Made by a program: the position numbers and the translations under genes
In this document: positions 9,062-17,693 of the stretch, piece by piece
Layout of the letters: the number at the start of each line of letters is the position of its first letter
Numbering within the stretch: position 1 is the stretch's first letter
Source of the DNA: JAQBVV01 sp965249205
GTDB taxonomy: Bacteria > Acidobacteriota > Vicinamibacteria > Vicinamibacterales > UBA2999
DNA: 64,000 nucleotides
Direction of reading: 5' to 3'
Assembly (NCBI GenBank): GCA_965249205.1
Contig: CBDFLL010000006.1
Location: 744,001-808,000 of the forward strand
The notes under the pieces: model-generated
The model's database searches: none
What the model saw: only the letters and a program-made list of their open reading frames with translations
What the model was told of the DNA's origin: nothing

Positions 9062-9122
9062 CTAGTACCAGGAGGACGGTTATTCCGATCAATGCACCCT
9101 TCGTGTTCATCACTGTCTCCAT
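9062..9122 (-). pseudogene. Truncated 5' end of a gene with a hydrophobic leader
   Basis: Minus-strand ATGs at 9122 and 9110 begin METVMNTKGALIGITVLLVL, a short basic start followed by a hydrophobic stretch like a signal peptide or membrane anchor; it then meets the CTAG at the IS5 border. If IS5 copy 2 and one CTAG are removed, this leader runs in frame into LERLRAEAGKKLEEINAAYE of the J-domain remnant. A complete J-domain needs about 40 more residues there, so this junction may be a deletion product rather than the ancestral gene. Tentative. Confidence 0.35.
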
Positions 9123-9282
9123 GTTGGCCCTGGGCCGCACACATCCCACGCTCTCGTCCAGAGCAAGGATATCGATCTCCCAGGCCCCCAGACCCCGGTA
9201 TCATGTGTCGTTTCAGGTGAGAAGTCACCTGCGCGGCGCGAGCCGGCGCGTCGGAGGTCACGGTGTATGCACGAGGTGAACA

Positions 9283-10887
9283 ATGACTGATGTGTCGAAG
9301 AAGGTGTGGTGTGTACTCTCGATGGTGGCCGCTCTTGCCAGCGCTCAGGCGGTCGTGGAGGCCCAGACGGTGATCGTGCCCGTGCCTCGGGTCGAAGGTC
9401 CCGCCGCGGTGACGAGCGATTCGCGTCCGTTCATGGGTCTGGACCATGCGTTCCAGCCGATCGATCTGGCTTCCCTCGGATACGTGGAGGAAGAGTTCTT
9501 CGTGAGCGGCACCGCCAATGTGTACGACTGGGCTTCCACCGGAACGGTGAGTGTGCGGACGCCTGATGCGCCGTACACCACCCGCGTGCTTGTGCGGCGG
9601 CCGGTCGATCCAACACGTTTCAGCGGCAACGTCATCGTCGAGATCCTCCACGCGCCGCGCGGCCACGATTGGGCGCTGATGTGGGGGTGGTCGCACGACT
9701 ACTTCCTCGACCATGGCGATGCCTGGGTGGGCGTGACGATGGTTGGCGCCGCGGCGCAGGCTTTACAGCGCTTCGACCCTGAGCGGTACGCGTCGATCTC
9801 GTTCGCGAATCCGACGCCGACCGAGGCGTGTGCTCCGGGCGGCAACGGCCCGAACGCCAACACGCCGGTGACGTCGGAGGTGGAGGACGGCTTGCGGTGG
9901 GACATGATCAGCCAGGTCAGCGCGCTGCTCAAGAGCGACGTTCCGTCCAGGCCACTGGCCGATCTCGACGTGGAGTACGTGTATCAGACGACGTAGAACC
10001 CGGCGCAGCTGACCTACATCAATGCGATCCACTCGCTGGCCCGTCTCGCCGACGATCGGCCGGTCTACGATGGCTACCTCGTCAAGAGTGGACGAGTGCC
10101 CACGCGCATTCGTCGTTGCAGCGAGGCGATCAGGAATGGCGACCCGCGGCAGGCGCCGCGCGACATCGACGTGCCGGTGATCAACCTGCAGATGGAAGGG
10201 GATGTCCTCAACGCCCTCGGCGCCAGGCGCCCAGACAGCGATGAGCCGGGCGATCTGTTTAGGCTCTACGAGATTGCCGGCGTGGCGCACTTCGACAGCT
10301 CTCCGTTTCGCGGAGGCGGCGTGCCCTCGGTCGCGGACATGCGTGCCGTGGGCGGCAACGTGCTGACGCTCGACACGCCGCTTGCCGGATACCAGATGGC
10401 CGTCCCGTTTGATCGCGACATGCAGTGCGATCCGCCCGTGCTCACAGAGCAGCCTGTGCTCCGCTACCTGTTCAACGGCGCGTTCGCGAGCCTGGATCGC
10501 TGGGTGCGGACCGGCACGCCGCCGGCACGTGCCGACCGGCTCGAGGTCAAGGACGCCGGCACGGCTCAAGCCAGTTTCGCTGTCGACGAGTTCGGTCACG
10601 CGAAGGGAGGCGTTCGGACGCCGTACGTCGACGTCCCGACGGCCACTTACTCCGTCCACCATACCGGCCCGGCGGGGGCCACGTGTCGTCAGTACGGCTA
10701 CCGCGATCCGTTCGATTGGGCGCGCCTGGAGGCCGTCTACGGGGGCTACGCCGGCTACAGGCAACAGGTGGAGGAGGCCGTCGATCGGTACGTACGGGAT
10801 GGCTGGGTGACCGAATCAGATGGGCAGAAGATCAGGGCCGAGCTCGTCGCTATCACGCCACCCCCGGCGCCGGCTGGCAGTCGGTAG
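9283..10887 (+). pseudogene. Abhydrolase_10-type secreted protein with one in-frame TAG
   Basis: One frame of 534 codons starts at ATG 9283 (GAGGTG just upstream) with a signal peptide MTDVSKKVWCVLSMVAALAS. It matches the intact protein at 12693-14288 along its length: shared blocks include SGTANVYDWAS, SGNVIVEI, MWGWSHDY, EACAPGGN, RPDSDEPGD, FGHAKGGVRTPYVDVPTATY and FDWARLEAVYGGY. The frame is broken once, by TAG at 9994-9996, where the paralogue has Gln (TTQDAGHQTYIHA against TT*NPAQLTYINA). CAG to TAG explains it. Everything after the stop is still well conserved, so the change is recent or an error. Probably an exported esterase-like enzyme; substrate unknown. Confidence 0.8.
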
Positions 10888-10982
10888 CGGCAGGTCTGAC
10901 TCTCACACCGCTTCTCCTGTAACGCGGGTATGATGCGTGGCAAACCGGGGTCGCAGTGACGAACGGCGAGGAGAAGTTGCAC

Positions 10983-11864
10983 ATGGGCAAGCGAACGAAC
11001 GGCCGGAACTTCGGCGCTGTGGTTGCGGCCGGCATGGCGGCGTTCCTGGCCCTGTCACCGGGCGTCGCAGTTGCTCAGGCGACCGCTGGCGCAGCGGCAG
11101 CGTCGAACGTGCCGCGCACCCCGGACGGCCAACCCGACATCCAGGGGTGGTGGGACAGCGATGCGTACACCCCGGACCTCGAGACAGGACTCACCGACCC
11201 GGTGACGGCCCAGCTTCAGGGGCAACCCGCTCCGAATCCGGCTGACGCGGTCAGCATCGTGGTCGATCCACCCGACGGCCGCATCCCCTATCAGCCGTGG
11301 GCGGCGGCGAAACGGGTCGCGATCCCGTCACATCGAAGAGGCCCCAGCAGCACCGGAGTGACCGAAACCGTACGGGATGTACGCCCGCGGACGTTTTGCC
11401 TTCACGGCATGCCGCGCAGCGGGTTGTACGACTTTCAGATCACGCAAATACCTGGCTACGTCATTCTGGCGTGGGAGTTCAGCCATGCGTATCGCGTCAT
11501 CCCGTTGACAGACCGGCCGCACATTGCGCCGAATATCAAGCTCGTCATGGGAGATTCCAGAGGGCGGTGGGAAGGCAATACTCTGGTTGTGGACACGACG
11601 AACGTCAACGACTGGGACTGGTTCGACTACACGGGCTCGTTCCATAGCGACGCGATGACTGTCGCTGAACGTTTCACCGTCGTTGATGCCGACACCCTGG
11701 ACTACCAGTACACCGTTACCGATCCGCGGGTGTTCACGCGCCCGTGGACGGTGGCGATCCAGCTCACGCGCGCTACGCGGCCCGAGAGCTACGAGCTCTG
11801 GGAGTCTGCGTGCGTCGAGGGCGAACGCGGGGTCGAGTCGTTGCTCGGCCAGGATCCGAGGTAG
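10983..11864 (+). CDS. Secreted protein of the W-E-G-[DN]-T-L-V-V family (1 of 3)
   Basis: A 293-residue protein with a signal peptide (MGKRTNGRNFGAVVAAGMAA, ending about AVAQA). The ATG at 10983 is preferred over an upstream GTG because GAGGAGAAG sits 6 bases before it. After TPDGQPDIQGWWDSDAYTP, recurring family landmarks are a Cys-containing loop (FCLHGMPRSG), HAYRVIPLTDRPH, MGDSRGRWEGNTLVVDTTNV and DPRVFTRPWTVAIQL. Two relatives lie at 11902 and 31214. I recognise the pattern as a common uncharacterised family in genomes of this type but cannot name a function. It is downstream of an Abhydrolase_10 gene and may be co-transcribed. Confidence 0.8.
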   Translation: MGKRTNGRNFGAVVAAGMAAFLALSPGVAVAQATAGAAAASNVPRTPDGQPDIQGWWDSDAYTPDLETGLTDPVTAQLQGQPAPNPADAVSIVVDPPDGRIPYQPWAAAKRVAIPSHRRGPSSTGVTETVRDVRPRTFCLHGMPRSGLYDFQITQIPGYVILAWEFSHAYRVIPLTDRPHIAPNIKLVMGDSRGRWEGNTLVVDTTNVNDWDWFDYTGSFHSDAMTVAERFTVVDADTLDYQYTVTDPRVFTRPWTVAIQLTRATRPESYELWESACVEGERGVESLLGQDPR

Positions 11865-11901
11865 CCGCAGGCGATCGCACCGTACCGCAGGCAGGAGACT
11901 G

Positions 11902-12696
11902 ATGGGCATGATGGGGAATCGCTTGATGAAGATGCGGTGGGTGGTGGGCGCAGCCGTGCTGCTCTCGCTTGCCGTGCCTGTCGCAGGTCAGACCCCTCCG
12001 ACTGCTGGCACGATCCAGCGGATGGTGGACGGGAAACCCGATCTGTCCGGGCTGTGGCAAGCCATGAGCCGGGCCAACGACGACATTCGCCCTCATTCCG
12101 CGGGACGTGACCTACCCGCGAGTCTCGGTGTCGTGGACGGCCACGAGCTGCCGTACCTCCCGGAGGCGCTGGCCACACAGCAGGAGAACTATGCCAACCG
12201 CGCGACGATGGACACCGAAGCGAAGTGCTTTTTGCCTGGCGTCCCGCGCATCATGTACATGCCGTTCCCCTTTCAGGTGGTGCAGACCTCTGACCACATC
12301 CTGATGTTGTTCGAGTACGCGCATGCCACCCGCAACATCTTCATGGACAAGCCGCATCCGGAAGGGCCGATCGAATGGTGGATGGGCGACTCGCAGGGCC
12401 ACTGGGAAGGCGATACGCTCGTCGTTGATGTCGTGCACTTCACCAACTAGACGTGGTTCGATCGCGCCGGCAACTTTCATAGCGAGGCCATGCATCTGGT
12501 CGAACGCTACACGCCGATTGGACCAGACCACATCCGCTACACGGCCACCGTCGAAGACCCGAACGTCTTCACGCGCCCGTGGACGATGGAACTCACCCTC
12601 TACCGGCAGAAGGAGCCGAACGCCCAGTTGCTGGACTATGAATGCTACGGCTTCGTACTCGACGAGGTCCCGATCGAGTTTCCCGACGAAGGTTAG
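11902..12696 (+). pseudogene. Secreted W-E-G-D-T family protein (2 of 3) with one in-frame TAG
   Basis: The frame starts MGMMGNRLMKMRWVVGAAVL with a signal peptide and AGGAGA a few bases upstream; ATGs at 11902, 11908 and 11911 are all possible. Landmarks are VDGKPDLSGLWQAMSRANDD, CFLPGVPRIMYMPFPFQVVQ, GDSQGHWEGDTLVVDVVHFT and EDPNVFTRPWTMELTLYRQK. A single TAG at 12448-12450 interrupts it between HFTN and TWFDRAGNFHSEAM; the related proteins continue here, and Gln (CAG) is the expected residue. The final codons overlap by 4 bp the stop of the convergent gene on the minus strand. Confidence 0.78.
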
Positions 12697-14288
12697 GGGG
12701 AGGTTAGCACCGGCGTGTCTCGGATCTTCTGCGCGTCGGTCTCTGTCAGCCACCGCTCGGCCACTGCCCGGTCCAGTGAGTCGCTCAACCCACTCAGGAA
12801 GTTCGAATAGGACCCGTACAGCGCCTCGAGGCGCGCCCAATCAAAGGGCTCGCTGTATCCGAAGTTCCCGCCGCACCCCGGACTCGTGCCATGCCCCGCA
12901 TGGTAGGTAGCGGTCGGCACGTCCACGTAGGGTGTGCGGACGCCGCCCACCGCAATACCGAACTCGTCGGTGGCCAGGCGTGCCTCCGGACTTCCAGCAT
13001 CTCTGACCTCGATGCGAGCGGCGCGGGGAGCTGGCGTGCCCTGTCGTACCCACCGGTCGAGGTTCGCAAACGAGCTGTGGAAGATATCGCTGAGCAACGG
13101 CTGTCCGCTTACGATCTCGGTGGGCTTACACCGGCCCGGTTCGTTCAATGGCGCCGCCAGTGTGTAGGGAGCGATGGCGGCTGAGAATCGTCGTGTCACT
13201 ACTTGTCCGCCGACCGCCACATGGTCGTCCATCATCGCTGTCGACCACCGATACGGTGCATCGCCTGAGTGCGCCGTGCCTGGAACTTCGTACAAACGGT
13301 ACTGGTCGCCCGGCTCATCGCTGTCGGGACGCCTGACGGCAAGCCGGCCCAGGACATCGTTTTCCTGCAACACATTGATCACGGGCACGCCGGCATCATT
13401 CGTGACGTTCCTGGGATCGCCGGTGGCGGGTGCGGCCGCACACCGACGGATGCGGCCGGCCCGGTTGGCGCTCTTGGTCAGGTGGCCGTCATAGACCGGC
13501 CCGCCGTCTGCCAGCATCGAGTGGGGTTGAATCGCGTGGATGTAGGTCTGATGGCCAGCGTCCTGTGTCGTGAGATACACGTACTCCACGGTCAGGTCGG
13601 CGAGGGGTCGGGAAGGCATCGCGCTCTTGAGCAACGCGCCGACCTGGCTGATCATGTCCCAGCGCAGGCCCTCTTCCACGTCGGAGGTCCGCGGTGCGTT
13701 GGCGTTGGCGTCGTTTCCACCGGGGGCACACGCCTCGCTCGGGTTCGGGTTGTCCCACGAGAGCGACGCGTACCGAGCAGGATTGAACTGCTGCAGCGCC
13801 TTGGTCGCCTCAGGGCTCATGGTGACGAGCACGTAGGCGTCGCCGTGCTCCAGGACGTACTGATGAGACCAACCCCACATCAGCGGGAAATCGATGCCGC
13901 GCGGCGCATGACCCAGTTCCACGATGACGTTGCCGCTGAAACGCGCCCCGTCAACCGGGCGTCTGACCAGGATGCGGGTGGAGTACGGGGCGTTCGGTGT
14001 CTTCACGCTCAGTGAGCCGTCGGCCGCCCAGTCGTACACGTTGGCAGAGCCGCTGACGAAGTACTCCTGTTCCATGTAGCCCACGCTCGCCAAGTCCATG
14101 GGTTCGGTCAGTCGATCGGCTGCCAGAAACGGATACGACGTCGCGGTGACCGGGATCGGCCCGGTCACGTCCGGAACCGGCGTCGTACCAGAGGGCTGGC
14201 TTTGCGCGCCCGCCACACCCGTGCCCCAGATGAGGCCGACGACGGAAGCGAGAAGAGCAGTCCGATATTTCCTCGGCAGTCCACTCAT
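12693..14288 (-). CDS. Abhydrolase_10-type secreted protein (intact paralogue)
   Basis: A 531-residue exported protein; start ATG 14288 is set by AAGGAG four bases upstream and a signal peptide MSGLPRKYRTALLASVVGLI ending about VAGAQ. Conserved blocks shared with the broken gene at 9283: SGSANVYDWA, FSGNVIVELGHAPRG, MWGWSHQY, EACAPGGND, VNVLQEND-like VINVLQENDVL, RRPDSDEPGDQYRLYEVPGT, FGIAVGGVRTPYVDVPTATY. The family is a predicted alpha/beta hydrolase fold, likely esterase or lactonase-like; the catalytic set is not certain from sequence. It is convergent with the W-E-G-D-T gene and shares its stop region (12693-12696). Confidence 0.82.
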   Translation of the reverse strand: MSGLPRKYRTALLASVVGLIWGTGVAGAQSQPSGTTPVPDVTGPIPVTATSYPFLAADRLTEPMDLASVGYMEQEYFVSGSANVYDWAADGSLSVKTPNAPYSTRILVRRPVDGARFSGNVIVELGHAPRGIDFPLMWGWSHQYVLEHGDAYVLVTMSPEATKALQQFNPARYASLSWDNPNPSEACAPGGNDANANAPRTSDVEEGLRWDMISQVGALLKSAMPSRPLADLTVEYVYLTTQDAGHQTYIHAIQPHSMLADGGPVYDGHLTKSANRAGRIRRCAAAPATGDPRNVTNDAGVPVINVLQENDVLGRLAVRRPDSDEPGDQYRLYEVPGTAHSGDAPYRWSTAMMDDHVAVGGQVVTRRFSAAIAPYTLAAPLNEPGRCKPTEIVSGQPLLSDIFHSSFANLDRWVRQGTPAPRAARIEVRDAGSPEARLATDEFGIAVGGVRTPYVDVPTATYHAGHGTSPGCGGNFGYSEPFDWARLEALYGSYSNFLSGLSDSLDRAVAERWLTETDAQKIRDTPVLTSP

Positions 14289-14563
14289 GTTTGGCTCCTT
14301 CGATCTCCTGCTAGCTGACCACGAGACGTCCCGCCGCCGTCGCGACGACACCGCTCGGCGACGATCCTATCCGCAAGTCGGGTCTGCGCCGCGGCGGCCC
14401 AGCCTCTCGTTGCGACTCGCGCGCATTTCCGCTTACTATGGCGCACGCGCGGTCGGGCTGCCACGATTACCGACGCTGGTGGTCGCGTGCGGACATCACG
14501 GACAGAGGAGCTTGCCACGACGTGCGGCAGGACATTCAACATGAGATTTACAGGGGGTCGTCA

Positions 14564-15646
14564 ATGACAGCTCGCCGCACCAACCGTATCGAGATGGGTC
14601 GTCTGCTGGCGCTGGGCGCGGTGTCAGCCGTCACCGCCGGGATCCTCCTGGCCAGTCCGCTGACGGCTCGGGCGCAGAACAGCCAGTCGGCGCTGGCGCA
14701 GGATCCGGCCTGCCAGGCGGTGGGGGCGGCGGCCGCCGGGGCGGCGATGCCAACGGGCCAGGACGTGGCCGTCCTGCGGTGGCTTGGCACGGCGAACTAC
14801 GAACTGTCCTACCGCGGACAGATTCTGCTCTTCGACGCGTTCTACTCGCGCGTGCCCCCGGCGCGGCCGCTCGGCGTGCTGCCGAGCGAACTCACGCAAG
14901 CCGATGCGATCTTCATCGGACACGGCCACTGGGATCACATCGCCGACGCGCCGGAGGTGGCCGAGCAAACCGGCGCCATGGTGTACGGTGGCCCGCCGTC
15001 GACCGAGTGGCTGGCGACGATGGGCGTTCCCGAAGGCCAGTTGATGACGTGGACGGGGGGCGAGACGAAACAATTCGACGGCTTCACGGTCCGGGCCATT
15101 CACGGTCAGCACAGCGGCTCCCGCCCGCCGGCAGTGGGGAGGCTCATGTCGCTCTACGGCGAGTCGATCGACGAGCTAGTCCGGCCGCAAACCGCGGAAG
15201 AGGAAGGGCGGCTGAAAGAGCTAAGGTCGCGGGGTGCGCGCGGTCCCAGAATTGGCGCTGAAGGAACGCTCAACTATCTGATTACGTTCGACGACGGTTT
15301 TCGGATCGTCTACGCGGATACCAACGGCGCCATCACCGATGAAGCGAAGGCAGTAATGGCGAACATTCCGAGGACCGACATCACGATCGTGCCGTACGCG
15401 GGCCGGTTCAACGCCGCGAGGCAAAACCAGGACTCGATGCCCTACGTGCACACGTACAAGCCGCGGGTGGTGCTGCCCAGCCATCACGAGGACGAAACGG
15501 GTGTTGGCGCGCACTTCGACATGCCGGTGTACGGACTGGGCATGGCCGTGCGCGAAGCATTCCCTGACGCGCGGACGATCGATCCGCTCTACCTGTCGGC
15601 GCTCTGCTTCGACACCAAGACGAAGGACCTGTTCGTCGGGAAGTAA
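14564..15646 (+). CDS. Exported MBL-fold metallo-hydrolase
   Basis: A 360-residue metallo-beta-lactamase-fold protein. ATG 14564 is followed by MTARRTNRIEMGRLLALGAV, a signal peptide ending about TARAQ, so the enzyme is probably periplasmic. The zinc site appears as IFIGHGHWDHIAD (H-x-H-x-D-H), with later His in IHGQHSG, Asp in IVYADTNG and His in PSHHEDE. This arrangement resembles the UlaG-like or lactonase-like branch rather than a beta-lactamase. GGGGGTCG lies just before the start. The gene stands alone, divergent from the Abhydrolase_10 gene across about 275 bp with no recognised regulatory site. Substrate unknown. Confidence 0.82.
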   Translation: MTARRTNRIEMGRLLALGAVSAVTAGILLASPLTARAQNSQSALAQDPACQAVGAAAAGAAMPTGQDVAVLRWLGTANYELSYRGQILLFDAFYSRVPPARPLGVLPSELTQADAIFIGHGHWDHIADAPEVAEQTGAMVYGGPPSTEWLATMGVPEGQLMTWTGGETKQFDGFTVRAIHGQHSGSRPPAVGRLMSLYGESIDELVRPQTAEEEGRLKELRSRGARGPRIGAEGTLNYLITFDDGFRIVYADTNGAITDEAKAVMANIPRTDITIVPYAGRFNAARQNQDSMPYVHTYKPRVVLPSHHEDETGVGAHFDMPVYGLGMAVREAFPDARTIDPLYLSALCFDTKTKDLFVGK

Positions 15647-15671
15647 ACGACCACGCCGCCCGTTACGTTTG

Positions 15672-16385
15672 TCAGGGACGGCTGGCGTCTTCCAGTGCAG
15701 CTACGCGTGCCTTGCCGCATCCGAGCATGATCGACAGGTACCGGTCGAATCGCTCTGCCCCGTAGAAGAACGGGTTGGGGCCGTCGGGGTTCCGTCGCCG
15801 TTCCTCCAGCCACGTCAGGGTGTCGCCCAGAATGCCAGCGTGCGCGTTGATCGCCACGGCTGCCTTGAGCGGCTTGGCGATCGCGTTGAAGACGTGTTCG
15901 AACGCCGCGGCGGACTCACGTGTGGGCATCTGTGTTCCGCCAAAGAAGATAGCCGAGTACTGCTGTCCTTCATGCGTCACTGGGACAAGGACCCCAAGGG
16001 CACCAGGCGTGTGGCCCGGCAGGAGCGCCAGCGTCAGCGTTGTATCACCCAGCGTCAGCTCCTGACCCGTGGTCGCGTCCATGCCACGCTTGGCGAGCGG
16101 TCGCTCCGGCGTCTGTGCCGGCAGCGTCAGATCCCAGTCCGGCCCGCCCATCATCACCTTCGCGCCGTACGTCTCCTGAAGATACGCCGCGCCACCGGTA
16201 TGATCGGTCTGTCCTGGATGTCCATGCGACAGGATGATGTACTTGATATCGGCGGGGTCGAGCCCGAGTGTTTCGAGGCCCGGCACGATCACGTCCCGAG
16301 CTTCCTCGGTGTTATTGAGGGTGTCGAGCAGAATGATGCCGTCGCTGGTGGTGATCACCCACCCGTTCTGGCTGTTGAACCCTAG
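15672..16385 (-). pseudogene. MBL-fold hydrolase, N-terminus removed by IS5 copy 3
   Basis: The frame is open to the IS border at 16385 (GFNSQNGWVITTSDGIILLD), so the original start and the first beta-strands are lost; an internal Met could give a 228-residue product. C-terminal features fit a B3-like MBL protein: LLPGHTPGALGVLV and AFFGGTQM-like FFGGTQ. The expected H-x-H-x-D-H motif reads SHGHPGQTDHTGG, with three extra residues between HGHP and DH, which would change spacing of the zinc ligands. Ends in TGA at 15672. Not related closely to the MBL gene just upstream. Confidence 0.72.
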
Positions 16386-17680
16386 CAGGCTGCTGAAGAA
16401 CCCGGGTGATCGGGCCGTTTTCTAAGGATCATGCGAGTCACCACCGACCGACAACGGTGCGCACGGCTGTGCGCTGGCCCCGATCAAGGGGCCGGCGACA
16501 CGCGCGGCCGGTGATCAGGGACACCTCGCCTCCAGATTCCGCAGCCGGACCAAGTTATAGACCGTGGCGGCGAAGGTAAGCTGCCAATCCACGAGGGCGA
16601 CACCGCGATGCCGGAGTTTGCGCAAGCCGCCGACGGTCTTCATCCAGCCAAAGACCTGTTCTACGAGTTTCCGTTTCCGCTGACTGACGTGATAGCCCGC
16701 ATGCCGCGTGGTCCGGCCATCGATCGCACTCCAGCGGACCTTCTGAGCAACGTGGGGCGTGACGGCCCGGATACGGACAGCGGCCACAAAGCTTGCCACA
16801 TCGTAGCCCTTGTCCGCCCCGACCGTGCTGCCCGGCGGCGCGCTGGCCTCCAGCAACAGCGCCGCTGCCTCGCGTTCGGCGGTCCCCGTCGCGTGAGTCG
16901 CGCAGACGTTGGCGACAAGTCCCTGTCGATTGTCCAGCAGCACGTGGCCCAGATACGCCAGCTTGGCTTCCTTCCCCTGGCCCTTCCGAGGCAGCATCGC
17001 CTCCGGATCGGTCGTCGACTGGTGCGTGTCGTTGCGCCGCCGCTCCCCGTGGAAGTTGACCGTGGGATTCCCGGGGTCATCGGGCGGGTCGCTCTCCGCC
17101 GCGTCCCGGCACCGAAAGCTCTTCAGGCTGGCCCACGCTTCCAATTGGGTCCCATCCACAGTGAAGTGTTCGTCCGAGAGCAGCCCGGCCGCCCGCGCGT
17201 GGGCCTGCACCGCATCAAAGAAGGCGGCCGCGAGATCGCCCGCCAGCAGCCGGTCGCGATTCTTGGCAAACGTGGTGGGATGCCAAACCGGGTCGTCCAA
17301 ATTCAAGCCCACGAACCAGCGGAACAGCAGGTTGTAATTGAGCTCTTCCATCAGCAGCCGCTCGCTCCGCACCGTGTAGAGCACCTGCAGCAACAACGCG
17401 CGCAGCAGCTGTTCCGGCGGGATCGACGGACGCCCTGTGTTGGCGTACAGGCCGGCGAACCTGCGCGACATCGTTCTCAGCGCTTCGTCCGTCAGCGCGC
17501 GAACCGCGCGGAGCGGATGGTCGGCTGGCACGCGCTGTTCCGGCGACAGGTAGCTGAACATGTGAGTGCTTTGCTCATCGTGTCCGCGCATGATGGGGCT
17601 CCCTTCAGCGGTGTTGGGAGCATGGTAGTACGCCGGGATCGATCTGTCGATCCCATTTCACGGAGTTTTTCAGCAGCCTG
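16386..17680 (-). mobile_element. IS5-family insertion sequence, copy 3 of 6
   Basis: Same 1,295-bp element in inverse orientation, with CTAG at 16382-16385 and 17681-17684. It differs from the others at position 17267, which changes Thr to Ala in the transposase. It removes the start of the MBL gene on the left and ends 13 bp before the coaA start on the right. Confidence 0.93.
16515..17591 (-). CDS. IS5-family transposase (copy 3, one substitution)
   Basis: 358 residues, as in copy 1 except HPTTFAKNRDR in place of HPTTFTKNRDR. The change is outside the DDE residues. Confidence 0.93.
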   Translation of the reverse strand: MRGHDEQSTHMFSYLSPEQRVPADHPLRAVRALTDEALRTMSRRFAGLYANTGRPSIPPEQLLRALLLQVLYTVRSERLLMEELNYNLLFRWFVGLNLDDPVWHPTTFAKNRDRLLAGDLAAAFFDAVQAHARAAGLLSDEHFTVDGTQLEAWASLKSFRCRDAAESDPPDDPGNPTVNFHGERRRNDTHQSTTDPEAMLPRKGQGKEAKLAYLGHVLLDNRQGLVANVCATHATGTAEREAAALLLEASAPPGSTVGADKGYDVASFVAAVRIRAVTPHVAQKVRWSAIDGRTTRHAGYHVSQRKRKLVEQVFGWMKTVGGLRKLRHRGVALVDWQLTFAATVYNLVRLRNLEARCP

Positions 17681-17693
17681 CTAGGATGGCTCC

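Noticed and set aside
9994..12450. Reassignment of TAG to glutamine
   Set aside because: Several intact genes end naturally at TAG (for example at 11862 and 18636), and a third premature stop is TGA, so a changed code does not explain the data.
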